Of a stretch of 64,000 nucleotides of DNA, positions 46,667-54,395 are shown in pieces (positions within the stretch are counted from its first letter, which is position 1; each line of letters opens with the position of its first letter). Made by a program: the position numbers and the translations under genes. The notes below the pieces were generated by a model. It made no database searches and had not been told where the DNA came from. It saw nothing but the letters and a program-made list of their open reading frames with translations. Origin of the DNA: a virus; IMG/VR virus record IMGVR_UViG_3300029258_004337, positions 62,001-126,000 of that record. One strand, 5' to 3'.

Positions 46667-46951
46667 TCAGGCGGCCTCGTAGGTGGCCTCGAGCTCGTCG
46701 GCGAGCTTGAGGATGGTCTTGCCCCGCACCGTGGTCTCGCGACCGTCGGCGTGGGAACGGATGAGTCCGATGATCTCGTGGAGGGAAGGTCCCCCCTCGG
46801 CGGGCCGGGTCTCCAGCTCCTTGATGCGCTGACGGCGCAGGGCATCGTGCTGGTGCAGGGCGATCCGGTCTCGGAGCGAGGGGAACTTGTCGATGAGGCT
46901 CTCGTACTCGCGGTCTGTCAGGATGCGGGCGTCTCCGCCACGGGTGGTCAC
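46667..46951 (-). CDS. hypothetical protein, 94 residues
   Basis: GTG start after CTGGAGGACACT. Charged, helical (DREYESLIDKFPSLRDRIAL, LRRQRIKELETRPAEGG, TILKLADELEATYE). Not recognised. Confidence 0.5.
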   Translation of the reverse strand: MTTRGGDARILTDREYESLIDKFPSLRDRIALHQHDALRRQRIKELETRPAEGGPSLHEIIGLIRSHADGRETTVRGKTILKLADELEATYEAA

Positions 46952-47009
46952 AGTGTCCTCCAGGGGTGCCCAGCAGGGTAACCGGGCACCTCGGACAGTG
47001 GGGTGGGCT

Positions 47010-47426
47010 TCAGGTGGAGGGGTGGAGCACCTCCGGCGGGTGAACCTCGCGCCGGGCGACGACGAGGGCGTGGGCTGCGCGGAGCACCGACTTGGGAGAG
47101 AGGCCCTTCTCGAGGATCTTCTCGTCCATCGACGCGTACTCCTCGGGGCCGGGCCCGTAGCGGGCGACGATGGTGGCGCCGAAGACCCTCTTGTCGGACG
47201 CGGACGCGGCGGGGCACTCGTACACGTCGCACAGCCCGTGGTGCTCGTGCACCACCTGCCCCGCGAACAGGCAGCAGTCCCGATCGTGGGGGTACAGCGG
47301 CGTGGGCACGACGGTGTGCATCCAGGCCATGACGTGGTCACAGGCACGCTGCCGCTCCTCTTCGGTGTCGAGGCAGCACCCGTCGATCTGGGTCAGCACG
47401 TCCATCAGGGCGGTCTTGAGGCTCAT
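47010..47426 (-). CDS. hypothetical Cys-containing protein, 138 residues
   Basis: Several Cys/His residues (IDGCCLDTEEERQRACDH, PHDRDCCLFAGQVVHEHHGLC) suggest metal binding. The C-terminal half is helical (EKILEKGLSPKSVLRAAHAL). The ATG follows CCGGAGACGCC. Not recognised. Confidence 0.5.
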   Translation of the reverse strand: MSLKTALMDVLTQIDGCCLDTEEERQRACDHVMAWMHTVVPTPLYPHDRDCCLFAGQVVHEHHGLCDVYECPAASASDKRVFGATIVARYGPGPEEYASMDEKILEKGLSPKSVLRAAHALVVARREVHPPEVLHPST

Positions 47427-47758
47427 GGCGTCTCCGGGCGGAGGTGGTCAGGGAAGGTCCGAGAGATCTGGTGCTCGAGGCGAACCAGCTTCTTGCGGAG
47501 GTCGAGACGAAGTCCGTCCAGGCGGTCGTGGACGGGGTGCGGCTTGATGGCGTCGCTGGAGAGGCGCGCGCCGGTGTTGAGCTCTCGCCAGTGGTCGAGG
47601 CGAGCCATGTAGACTCCTGCCTTCGTGAGGTCGCCAGTGCCGCTGGTGTGCGGGCCCGCGTACCTCCCGCTGCGCCGCAGGTCCGTCGTCCTCTCCAAGA
47701 TGAACAGGTCGACGGACGTCAGCGTCCAGGTGTGGACATCCAGCACATCGTCGTACAT
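47423..47758 (-). CDS. hypothetical protein, 111 residues
   Basis: The ATG at 47758 (MYDDVLDVHTWTLTSVDLFI) has GGAGGTGG just before it; a later in-frame ATG at 47608 is weaker. Its 5' end overlaps the upstream gene by 40 bp. The C-terminal half is basic (DRLDGLRLDLRKKLVRLEHQ). Not recognised. Confidence 0.45.
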   Translation of the reverse strand: MYDDVLDVHTWTLTSVDLFILERTTDLRRSGRYAGPHTSGTGDLTKAGVYMARLDHWRELNTGARLSSDAIKPHPVHDRLDGLRLDLRKKLVRLEHQISRTFPDHLRPETP

Positions 47759-48033
47759 CCACCTCCATGCCTCGCACGTCCCCCTGCCTCCAAGAGCCGG
47801 GTGCGGCGCCACACGAGGGCGTCGATGGTGTGACCTCGCGCCTCCCACTCTGCCCAGGAGGAGTCCTTGAGCACGGCGCTGACCGCCGCGGACAAGGACT
47901 CCTGCCAGCGGTTCCCCGCCAGGCACGAGGGCGGGGCCTGCACGATGCGCGCACCGCAGGGCACCACCTTGTAGACGACAGCGCCCGGGTCGGGGATGAC
48001 CTCGCCCGTGAGGGCATCAGGAACGTCTCGCAT
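47719..48033 (-). CDS. hypothetical protein, 104 residues
   Basis: Starts MRDVPDALTGEVIPDPGAVV after GAGGAGG. Middle: VVPCGARIVQAPPSCLAGNRW; helix SAAVSAVLKDSSWAEWEARG. The last 13 codons overlap the next gene and look less constrained. Not recognised. Confidence 0.45.
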   Translation of the reverse strand: MRDVPDALTGEVIPDPGAVVYKVVPCGARIVQAPPSCLAGNRWQESLSAAVSAVLKDSSWAEWEARGHTIDALVWRRTRLLEAGGRARHGGGCTTMCWMSTPGR

Positions 48034-48538
48034 GAGCATCCTCCTCGTAGACCAGGCCGCCTTCGGCTGCGCAGCCCTTCTCGACCTTGAGTCGGCCGAG
48101 GAAGGTGGTGCCGACGGTCGGGAACCGGTCGCTGATGCCGTCCGGGAAGCAGCGGGCATGCACGCTGACGCGGCGCGGTGCACGAGCCGCGGCCGTCGCG
48201 TAGTTGGACGTGATGCACCACACCTCGCAGGGCACCCAGGGACCGGACCGCATGCCCTTGACGGTCACATGGTACTCGTAGCCGCCGCGCCGCGCCTTGA
48301 CGGTGAAGGCGCCGCCGATGGACACTGCCAGGTTCTCGGCCCAGGAGCCGTCGATCCGGTCTCGCGAGGAGTCGAACAGGGCGCGGCGGTGCACCTCCAT
48401 CAGCTCCTCGGCCCAGAACCATCGCATGCGCTGGTTCACCCGCGCGTTGAGGAACAGGATGCAGCCCAGCAGGAACACCGTCAGCAGGTAGAGCCATGCC
48501 GGGATGGGCTCCTGCATCTGAGCGTAGAACAGGTTCAT
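48017..48538 (-). CDS. single-helix membrane protein, 173 residues
   Basis: MNLFYAQMQEPIPAWLYLLT leads into one hydrophobic helix (LYLLTVFLLGCILFLNARV), then a charged globular domain with beta strands (GGAFTVKARRGGYEYHVTVK, CEVWCITSNYATAAARAPRR). Probably a type II-like anchored protein. The ATG overlaps the upstream stop. Function unknown. Confidence 0.5.
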   Translation of the reverse strand: MNLFYAQMQEPIPAWLYLLTVFLLGCILFLNARVNQRMRWFWAEELMEVHRRALFDSSRDRIDGSWAENLAVSIGGAFTVKARRGGYEYHVTVKGMRSGPWVPCEVWCITSNYATAAARAPRRVSVHARCFPDGISDRFPTVGTTFLGRLKVEKGCAAEGGLVYEEDAHARRS

Positions 48539-48759
48539 GCGGCCTCCCAGGCGGTGAGCGCAGCGATGCGCGTCCCGCCGTCGAAGGCGCTGACGGGGTG
48601 GTTGTCGACGAGCGGCCCCTCCTCGAACTCGGCGCTGTCGCCGTTGTCGCGGGAGAGGAGGGCGTAGGTGCCGTTGCGCTGCAGCTTGTAGATCTGGTGG
48701 CAGTAGGAGCCGCCGGTGTCCGCGAACTGGCCTGTGCGGACGAGGATGTAGGTCTTCAC
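48535..48759 (-). CDS. hypothetical beta-rich protein, 74 residues
   Basis: GTG start after AAGGAGTTCTC. Short strands (KTYILVRTGQFADTGGSYCH, IYKLQRNGTYALLSRDNG). Not recognised. Confidence 0.5.
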   Translation of the reverse strand: MKTYILVRTGQFADTGGSYCHQIYKLQRNGTYALLSRDNGDSAEFEEGPLVDNHPVSAFDGGTRIAALTAWEAA

Positions 48760-48992
48760 GAGAACTCCTTCTCGATGGGAGGGATGAGGGGGGCGTGGAC
48801 GGCGCACCGCGGTGCGGTCCGGCGAACGTGATCTTCGAGCTCGCCGTCCGTGAGCACGTCCCCGCACACCGCACACCGGAGACGTCGGTCAGACGTCATC
48901 CAGTGGTGCGGCGGCGGGGCCGAGCCGCGGTCCTTCACCGCCTGGAGCCAGTGCCGGAGCTTCCGGTCCCAGCCGACGAAGGGCTTGCTCAC
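48756..48992 (-). CDS. small zinc-finger protein, 78 residues
   Basis: GTG start overlapping the upstream stop. RRLRCAVCGDVLTDGELEDH, then HVRRTAPRCAVH: CxxC plus later His/Cys, a probable zinc finger. Basic N-terminus. Function unknown. Confidence 0.5.
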   Translation of the reverse strand: MSKPFVGWDRKLRHWLQAVKDRGSAPPPHHWMTSDRRLRCAVCGDVLTDGELEDHVRRTAPRCAVHAPLIPPIEKEFS

Positions 48993-49756
48993 AGCATCCG
49001 CCCGCCGAGCGGGTTCGTGGCGAGCAGGGCGTTGTCCACGATGCCGGGCAGCATGGCGCGCTGCTCCTCCGTCACGACGACCTCGCCGGCGTCGATCTGA
49101 CCCTGCATCTCGGCCTTGGCGGCGTTGAGCAGAGACGTCTTGACGACGTCCCCCTGCAGCGCGTCCGGGTTCTCGCGGCGCGCGCGCTCGAGGGCGGCCA
49201 CGCAGTAGGCGAGGACCTTGTCGTGGAAGACGTCGTTGTCGTACTGGCGAGGGGTGTCCTCCTCCACCTCGATCTCGCCGTTGAGCTCCCGGATGTAGGC
49301 GGCGGTCTCCTCGACGGACAGCGAGCCCTCGGCGACGTCGACGACGAACACCTTCATCTCGAAGGGCGTCCCGTCGTCACGCTTCCGCTTGAGCTCCTGC
49401 ATCCCCTCGAAGGTGACGCGCACCAGGTTGCCCGGCTGCACGTTGCCGGCGTCGATGGCCTGCACGATCTGGGTGCCCGAGATCATGTGCGGGCGACTGA
49501 AGCCGTCGCCGACGGGGACGCCGATGATGACGACCTCGTACTGCCCGTGCTTGCCGTCGCGGACGGACTTGCCGATGTAGTAGCCGACGAGGGTGGTTCC
49601 GGCGGCGGGGCGCCAGGTCTTGGGGCGCTCGATGCGGCGCCAGTTGATGGGTGCGGTCTGGTTCATGAGGGTCTCCTTCTGCGCCGCCCAGTGGGCGACG
49701 AGGTCGTCTGCGTAGTCGGGGTCGTCTGCAAGTCGCCGTAGGTCGAGGGTGCTCAT
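48989..49756 (-). CDS. possible OB-fold single-strand DNA-binding protein
   Basis: A 255-residue acidic protein. TWRPAAGTTLVGYYIGKSVRD, then GQYEVVIIGVPVGDGFSRPH, TQIVQAID and GNLVRVTFEGMQELK look like the strands of an OB barrel. The C-terminal part is acidic and helical (EIEVEEDTPRQYDNDVFHDK). Single-strand binding is a guess. Two starts are possible: 49756 (CGGAGGTCCC) and an internal ATG near 49667 preceded by AAGGAGACCCTC; the longer one is given. Confidence 0.45.
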   Translation of the reverse strand: MSTLDLRRLADDPDYADDLVAHWAAQKETLMNQTAPINWRRIERPKTWRPAAGTTLVGYYIGKSVRDGKHGQYEVVIIGVPVGDGFSRPHMISGTQIVQAIDAGNVQPGNLVRVTFEGMQELKRKRDDGTPFEMKVFVVDVAEGSLSVEETAAYIRELNGEIEVEEDTPRQYDNDVFHDKVLAYCVAALERARRENPDALQGDVVKTSLLNAAKAEMQGQIDAGEVVVTEEQRAMLPGIVDNALLATNPLGGRML

Positions 49757-50076
49757 GGGACCTCCGGCGGTGCGGTCCACGCCTCTGCTGCGAGGGTGGC
49801 CTGTTGGAACTTCTCACTGAGCGACAGCCGAGCGTCGGCAGCGGCCTCGGTGAGAAGCTGTAGGTTGGTGAGGATCTCCACCTTGTGGCGGACAGGGACC
49901 GAGGTGAGCAGCCGGATGCCTACCCGGAGGCACCAGCCGTCGGGCTGGACGGTGTCGAAGGACACCTCGATGTCGCCCACCGAGTAGGTGAACGGCACCA
50001 GGATCTGGTAGTCGCGGAGCTCGTCCTCGATGCCCGTGATGGCGTCGTTCATGCGGTCGAAGTCGAAGGCACCCAT
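49753..50076 (-). CDS. hypothetical protein, 107 residues
   Basis: MGAFDFDRMNDAITGIEDEL, strands (ILVPFTYSVGDIEVSFDTVQ, WCLRVGIRLLTSVPVRH) and a C-terminal helix, resembling small chaperone-like or YbjN-type alpha/beta proteins. Not recognised with certainty. Confidence 0.5.
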   Translation of the reverse strand: MGAFDFDRMNDAITGIEDELRDYQILVPFTYSVGDIEVSFDTVQPDGWCLRVGIRLLTSVPVRHKVEILTNLQLLTEAAADARLSLSEKFQQATLAAEAWTAPPEVP

Positions 50077-50453
50077 CAGTGCTGGTGAGGGGTGATGGTG
50101 GGCCACCAGTCGCCTTCGCGCCCGGGGATCTGCACGAGCCGCCAGGGCCCGCCGCCGCCGCCATCGATGGCGACCCACATGTCGGTGAGCTGCTCCGAGC
50201 GGTGCTCGAGCAGGCTGGCGTGCGGCTCCTGGTTCGCGATGCCCCCGCTCTCCAGCATCGTCTGTTCCACCCGGAACAGCTGGACGTGGCAGGGGATGCC
50301 GAAGCACTGGGCGCTGGCGAACAGGAAGCCCGGCTCCTCGTCGTCGTAGGTGAGGGCCGTCAGCTCCTGGTAGAGGACGTCGGCCAGGCTGTCGTCGGAC
50401 GAGGGGCCCTTGCCGTCGTCCAGCTTGACGCGGACGTTGTCGAGGACGCCCAT
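50076..50453 (-). CDS. hypothetical protein, 125 residues
   Basis: MGVLDNVRVKLDDGKGPSSD, helix SLADVLYQELTALTYDDEE, then strands (IPCHVQLFRVEQTML, DMWVAIDGGGGGPWRLVQIP). The ATG overlaps the upstream stop. Not recognised. Confidence 0.5.
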   Translation of the reverse strand: MGVLDNVRVKLDDGKGPSSDDSLADVLYQELTALTYDDEEPGFLFASAQCFGIPCHVQLFRVEQTMLESGGIANQEPHASLLEHRSEQLTDMWVAIDGGGGGPWRLVQIPGREGDWWPTITPHQH

Positions 50454-50713
50454 CAGCCGTGCCCCCAGTCGTCGACCACGAACTTGCCGCTGACCGGCAC
50501 GACGTCGGCGTTGGGGCTCTTGTACGCGACCGAGCCCGCGACGAGGGACACGGTGCGCACCTTGGTGACGCGGTCGGGGTGGCTGCTCTGGTTGGCGGTG
50601 ACCATCCACACCGTCTCGCAGTTCTTGTGCGCGGGGAGGCGGAACGTGTCTCCCTGCTTGATGGTGTCGAGCTTGACGGTCCCGGGCGGGACGTTGGGAC
50701 GAATGACGTGCAT
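50453..50713 (-). CDS. hypothetical beta-rich protein, 86 residues
   Basis: First gene of the operon 50713 to 46032. The ATG at 50713 follows CAGGAGGCATCG. Strand-rich (GTVKLDTIKQGDTFRLPAH, CETVWMVTANQSS, RTVSLVAGSVAYKSPNA), like a small barrel. Not recognised. Confidence 0.5.
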   Translation of the reverse strand: MHVIRPNVPPGTVKLDTIKQGDTFRLPAHKNCETVWMVTANQSSHPDRVTKVRTVSLVAGSVAYKSPNADVVPVSGKFVVDDWGHG

Positions 50714-50752
50714 CGATGCCTCCTGGGGGCCGAGTCGGGTGGCCTCCAAGTC

Positions 50753-50780
50753 CTTATGCGTCCGTTCAGGCCGACCTTCC
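50753..50780 (-). promoter_or_regulatory. CAYAAG-class promoter
   Basis: Minus strand: GGAAG (50780-50776), 17 bp, CATAAG (50758-50753), then GACTTGGAGG, 40 bp before the ATG at 50713. It overlaps the -35 region of the divergent plus-strand promoter. Confidence 0.55.
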
Positions 50781-50805
50781 GTTGGGATCTACGGCGCGGT
50801 AGGCT
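50777..50805 (+). promoter_or_regulatory. possible SigA-like promoter
   Basis: TTCCGT (50777-50782), 17 bp, TAGGCT (50800-50805), 20 bp before the ATG at 50826. The -35 is weak and shared with the divergent promoter. Confidence 0.35.
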
Positions 50806-50825
50806 GCCCTCACGGAGGTCTGCTC

Positions 50826-51074
50826 ATGGAAGTCACGATCAAGGGTGCTACGGTGAGCAGCCTCCTCGCCCTACTGCTGGGAGGCGGGAGTGCCGCCGCC
50901 TACTTCGGTGGACCCTCCGACAACGAGGAAGCGTGCGAGGCCAAGCTGGCGCGCCTCGAGGGCGCGGTCGAGGTCCGCAAGGAGGCCCGTGCCGCGAAGG
51001 ACGAAGCCCAGGATGCCGTCGAGCAGGCACTGGACTACTGCGAAGTGATGCTCACCCGCTGCGAGGAGAAGTGA
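50826..51074 (+). CDS. possible inner spanin-like protein
   Basis: An 82-residue protein: a short N-terminal hydrophobic segment (VSSLLALLLGGGSAAAYFGG) followed by a charged coiled coil (AKLARLEGAVEVRKEARAAK) with three Cys. GGAGGTCTGCTC precedes the ATG. With the overlapping next gene it resembles an Rz/Rz1-type pair, but spanins are typical of phages of diderm hosts, so this is tentative. Confidence 0.4.
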   Translation: MEVTIKGATVSSLLALLLGGGSAAAYFGGPSDNEEACEAKLARLEGAVEVRKEARAAKDEAQDAVEQALDYCEVMLTRCEEK

Positions 51075-51448
51075 TGCGCCCCAGCTACGCCGTCATCGGC
51101 CCGCTCTTGTTCATGTTCTCGCTGCGCGTCTGCGACAGCGCACCGCCGGCGCATGCCCAAGCGCTGGACGAGCCTCCCGAGGACTGCTGGTGCCCACAGC
51201 CTCCGGAGTGCCCGCCCGAAGGCTTCATCCTGGTGCCCCTCCCGGAGCCCGCCCCTCCGGCAGCCATGAGGGCGGCTCCGCCCCCGGTGGCCGCTCCTGC
51301 TCCCGTTCTGATCGAGCCTCCTCTCCGTGAGGAGGTCGTCGAGCAGGGCATCGAGTACATCCAGCAGGCGCGCGCTGCGGTCAAGAAGGCCAAGGTGGCC
51401 GAGGCAGAAGCCGAAGAAGCTGAGGCCGAAGCAGGGAAGGCCGAGTAG
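51074..51448 (+). CDS. secreted Pro-rich protein, possible outer spanin partner
   Basis: A 124-residue protein starting in the TGATG overlap. MRPSYAVIGPLLFMFSLRVC with PPAHAQA forms a signal peptide. The mature part is Pro-rich with three Cys (EDCWCPQPPECPPEG), then PAPPAAMRAAPPP, then a coiled coil with KVAEAEAEEAEAEAG. The Cys in the signal region does not fit a good lipobox. Function is inferred only from the pairing. Confidence 0.4.
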   Translation: MRPSYAVIGPLLFMFSLRVCDSAPPAHAQALDEPPEDCWCPQPPECPPEGFILVPLPEPAPPAAMRAAPPPVAAPAPVLIEPPLREEVVEQGIEYIQQARAAVKKAKVAEAEAEEAEAEAGKAE

Positions 51449-51478
51449 CCGCCGACCCCGAAGGGCCGGCGGCTGGTG

Positions 51479-51796
51479 TCAGTAGACCCGGCACCGCCCC
51501 GCGGTGACGCGCCGGTCTTCTTCGATGCCGAACAGGGTGTTGTGCTTCACGATCAACGTGCCGATGGAGCCGCCGCAGCGCGCGCACCCGGCCTTCGACT
51601 CGGTGGTCCGGTCGTCGGGGTTGTGGCTGTCGCCGTAGCCGGCCACCTGCAGGTCCTGCGCCCTGCTGCACTCGCACTTGAACTTGGACGCCACCACGTA
51701 CTCGCACTCGGGGAACGGCAGCGTGCACGAGCACGTTCTGCCGTCGTGGAGCTTGAGCGTGATGCTCTTGAGGCCAGCCTTCTCGACGTTGCTCAT
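51479..51796 (-). CDS. Cys-rich protein, 105 residues
   Basis: Eight Cys, including CSCTLPFPEC, KCEC and GCARCGGS, suggest a zinc-binding fold; strands around them (SITLKLHDGRTCSC, GTLIVKHNTLFG). Last gene of the long operon from 63929. Not recognised. Confidence 0.5.
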   Translation of the reverse strand: MSNVEKAGLKSITLKLHDGRTCSCTLPFPECEYVVASKFKCECSRAQDLQVAGYGDSHNPDDRTTESKAGCARCGGSIGTLIVKHNTLFGIEEDRRVTAGRCRVY

Positions 51797-52155
51797 GCCG
51801 CACGCTCCTTGGCCGCAGCCACCTGCTCGTCCGTGGCGAACTCGAACCGGGAGGAGGTGCCCTCCGGTCCGGTGATGGTGACGGGGTTGAGCCGGAACAG
51901 CCCGCCGCCGGCGTAGTCGCAGGGACCCTCGCCCTCACCGCCCAGCGCCTCGCGGGTCTTGTCCGGAGGCATCGTGCGGCCGATGCAGGAGAAGGCGATC
52001 ATGCCCTCGACGCCGGCATCGAGCCACTCCTGGACCTGGGTCACCACCCCGCACACGGGGCAGACGAACCACCACTGCTTGCGGTCGGCGCCGAAGCGCT
52101 CCTCTCCTTCCTTGAGCCAGTCCTCGTAGGGAAGCTCTCGTCGTTCGGTGTTCAT
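51793..52155 (-). CDS. VVA0879-like zinc-binding protein
   Basis: A 120-residue protein. YEDWLKEGEERFGADRKQW, then WFVCPVCGVVTQVQEWLDAG and IAFSCIGRTMPPDKT match the pattern I associate with the uncharacterised phage VVA0879 family (CPVCG ... W.DAG ... AFSCIGR). Binds zinc by inference; role unknown. The ATG follows AAGGAGACCCCCGC. Confidence 0.5.
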   Translation of the reverse strand: MNTERRELPYEDWLKEGEERFGADRKQWWFVCPVCGVVTQVQEWLDAGVEGMIAFSCIGRTMPPDKTREALGGEGEGPCDYAGGGLFRLNPVTITGPEGTSSRFEFATDEQVAAAKERAA

Positions 52156-52592
52156 GCGGGGGTCTCCTTCTGACGGGACGCCACCCATCGGGCGACGCAG
52201 CGGCGCACGAAGCTGGGCTCGGCGCCAGGGTTGGGGACACGCGGTCCTGGTCGGATGAGGGGCGCGACGTCCGCACTGTTGCGGTCGGCGGTGTCGGCGG
52301 CGAATGCCTCGCCCACCGCTCGGATCTCGGCGCACTCGCCCATCCAGTGCTTGCCGCTCTCGTCGAACGCCTCGATGGCGGCAGCGGTCCGGCTCAGGTC
52401 TGGCCAGTCCTCGTTGCCCACCTGGGGGATCTTCACGTTGTAGGCGTACGAGATGTAGAAGATCCGGCCCAGGCCGCCGTTGTTGATGAGGTGCTTCTCG
52501 CTGGTCGAGCCGCACACGGTGCAGGTGACGTCGCCGGAGACCAGCATCTCGAAGTCGTGACCGTTCTCGCAGTGGTAGGTGGCGAAGCTCAA
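52152..52592 (-). CDS. zinc-ribbon protein, 146 residues
   Basis: TTG start with GGAGGGCTC upstream, overlapping the previous stop. YHCENGHDFEMLVSGDVTCT then CTVCG is a Cys-rich ribbon, followed by KHLINNGGLGRIFYISYAYN. The C-terminus is basic. Not recognised. Confidence 0.45.
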   Translation of the reverse strand: MSFATYHCENGHDFEMLVSGDVTCTVCGSTSEKHLINNGGLGRIFYISYAYNVKIPQVGNEDWPDLSRTAAAIEAFDESGKHWMGECAEIRAVGEAFAADTADRNSADVAPLIRPGPRVPNPGAEPSFVRRCVARWVASRQKETPA

Positions 52593-52765
52593 GAGCCCTC
52601 CTTCTGCATGGACGTCATGGCGTCCTTCAGGATCTCGTTGGCGGCAGCGCTCTTGTTGTCGAAGGTGCCCAGCCACTCTGCGACCTTCAGGTCGAGAGTC
52701 AGGCTGGTCTTGACCTTCCGCATCTTCTTCAGGCGCTCCCGCAGCGTCTCTTCCTTGCTCGACAT
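52589..52765 (-). CDS. ribbon-helix-helix-like protein, 58 residues
   Basis: VKTSLTLDLKVAEWLGTFDN followed by KSAAANEILKDAM has the strand-helix-helix pattern of small RHH DNA-binding proteins, after a basic start (ERLKKMRK). Likely a dimeric regulator; target unknown. Confidence 0.5.
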   Translation of the reverse strand: MSSKEETLRERLKKMRKVKTSLTLDLKVAEWLGTFDNKSAAANEILKDAMTSMQKEGS

Positions 52766-52766
52766 G

Positions 52767-53012
52767 TCAGCCTCCCAGCGCGGCGCGCGCGACGGTGGCC
52801 GTCGAGATCTGCGTGTCGGGGTAGTCCTGACGCGCCTTCTCGATGTCCAGGTAGACAGGCATGAAGCCGACCCCGATGTCCTTCGTGTCCTCACCACGCC
52901 CGCCGGCGATGTGAGCTTCAGGAAACACCTGCAGTCCCGTCGGCTGCAGCGTCGTCTCGGACCAGGGCTGGAGCTTCATCACCAGGTAGACGGTGATGCG
53001 GTCGTCAGACAT
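52767..53012 (-). CDS. hypothetical protein, 81 residues
   Basis: Strand-rich (RITVYLVMKLQPWSETTLQP, GVGFMPVYLDIEKARQDYP). Resembles small phage proteins that begin with a beta strand and contain a YLDIEKAR helix; family unknown. GGAGAAGCCCG precedes the ATG. Confidence 0.45.
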   Translation of the reverse strand: MSDDRITVYLVMKLQPWSETTLQPTGLQVFPEAHIAGGRGEDTKDIGVGFMPVYLDIEKARQDYPDTQISTATVARAALGG

Positions 53013-53250
53013 CGGGCTTCTCCTTCCAGCCAGCCGGCGGCACCCACTTCGGGAAGTGGTCCCCCTCCATGGGCACCAGGTACTGGCTCTGCTTCTCGGC
53101 GGAGCGGTGCCGCGGCGTCTCGAGGACCTCGGCCTCGACCCAGTGTGCTGGGTCGTCCTTCTCCTCGTCGGGCACCGGGTAGGGGCTGCCGGTGATGGCG
53201 CCCTTCCACATGAGGACGACGTCGCCTTCCTTCGGTCGCGGGATGCTCAC
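53005..53250 (-). CDS. hypothetical protein, 81 residues
   Basis: GTG start after TTGGAGGCATC. Basic/acidic mixed protein with strands (EGDVVLMWKGAITGSPYPVP, SQYLVPMEGDHFPKWVPP). Overlaps its neighbours by a few bases on both sides. Not recognised. Confidence 0.5.
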   Translation of the reverse strand: MSIPRPKEGDVVLMWKGAITGSPYPVPDEEKDDPAHWVEAEVLETPRHRSAEKQSQYLVPMEGDHFPKWVPPAGWKEKPDV

Positions 53251-53673
53251 GATGCCTCCAAGATGGGTGTGAGTCGGGTGTTCTCGGCGGCGATGCGCGC
53301 CATCAGCTGCTCGTTGTCGTGGCTCTTCACGGCGATGTCCAGCGCGCGCTCCGCCGTGGTGGGGGCCTTGTCGATGCTCCACTTCCCGAACGGCTCCACG
53401 CACTTGAGCAGCGGGGCCATGCCGCCGCCCCAGGTGTCGAGCTCGAGGAAGACGGTCTGGACATCGCCGCTGCCCATCATCGCCCCGATGTTCTGCTCGT
53501 TGAGCAGGACGGCGTTGAGGTTGTTGGCCAGCGCCAGCCAGACGGCCCACGCCTTCGTCCCGAGCGGGGGCGGGTCGTTCGGGAGGTAGCCGTCGTCGCC
53601 GAGCGCCGACAGGAACAGGTCTCGAACGACGGCGGGCAGGGGGGATGGTCTCGATCAGCTTGCGGGTGGTCAT
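53247..53673 (-). pseudogene. frameshifted hypothetical gene
   Basis: The start is good: ATG at 53673 with GGAGACGCCTCC and MTTRKLIETIP. The following sequence reads as natural protein only in another frame (LPAVVRDLFLSALGDDGYLP, KAWAVWLALANNLNAVLLNE, then GSGDVQTVFLELDTWGGG to the stop at 53247). The switch falls at a run of six C (minus strand) around 53640. Removing one C restores a single frame of about 141 residues. The cause is either a sequencing/assembly error in the homopolymer, a real inactivating indel, or programmed slippage. Confidence 0.55.
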
Positions 53674-54395
53674 GGAGGCGTCTCCAGGGAGGCTTCGTAG
53701 GTGGGTGCGCACACGTCGCAGATGCGGCGAGGCACGGAGTAGGCCCAGGTGCGGGCGGGGTCTTGGCGCGGCGTCCAGCCGCACCTGGCGCAGTAGGGGC
53801 CATGGAACGGAGCCAGGGCGTCCCCGATGTCGACCAGGACGTCGACCTTGGCGTCGTAGCCGGCGTTCTCGTCGGAGAGCACGGCCTGTGCCGCCTCGTA
53901 CGCCCCCTCGAGCGCGGCGTGCATGAGGCGGAAGTAGTCGGTCGACTTCGCCGGAATCAGGTAGCGCTGGCGGATCTCGCGCCGGACCTGCATCAGCAGC
54001 TGGCCCAGGTGGTTCTCCCCGACGCCGGCGCAGACACCCCAGTAGGTGTCGCCCCAGCCGTTCCCCTCGACGAGATCCATGTCGCCAGTGGCGAGGAGCT
54101 GCGTCTGGAGGACTTCGTGGTCTCCGAACTTCTGCCGGAGAAGGCCGAGCATCACGCCGAGCTTGACGTCCTCCCAGTCCGGTCGGATCTGGACCTTCTG
54201 GCCCAGGCGCTTGGCTCGCCCCGGCGTCCGTGCCGACCAGATGGCGTAGCGCGTGTCGTCGTCCGTCGTCTTGGCGGCTTGGTAGGCGTGCTCGACAGTG
54301 GGGTACTTGCGGTCGCTGCCGGGCAGGCGCACCACCGCGGGGGTGAAGTTCGAGAGGAACGCGTAGGCTCCCTTGAACGAGGTGATGGCGGTCAT
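53670..54395 (-). CDS. NADAR-family protein
   Basis: A 241-residue protein. FKGAYAFLSNFTPAVVRLPG, then YPTVEHAYQAAKT, TPGRAKRLGQKVQIRPDWED, and VEGNGWGDTYWGVC with GENHLGQLLMQVRREI match the YbiA/NADAR domain (FLSNF, VEH.YQA.K, A...G, W...YWG, N.LG..LM..R). NADAR enzymes act on ADP-ribose compounds, and members remove ADP-ribose from nucleic-acid guanine. A role against host NAD or ADP-ribosylation defences is inferred. The C-terminal extension carries CARCG and CDVC, a possible zinc site. Confidence 0.75.
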   Translation of the reverse strand: MTAITSFKGAYAFLSNFTPAVVRLPGSDRKYPTVEHAYQAAKTTDDDTRYAIWSARTPGRAKRLGQKVQIRPDWEDVKLGVMLGLLRQKFGDHEVLQTQLLATGDMDLVEGNGWGDTYWGVCAGVGENHLGQLLMQVRREIRQRYLIPAKSTDYFRLMHAALEGAYEAAQAVLSDENAGYDAKVDVLVDIGDALAPFHGPYCARCGWTPRQDPARTWAYSVPRRICDVCAPTYEASLETPP

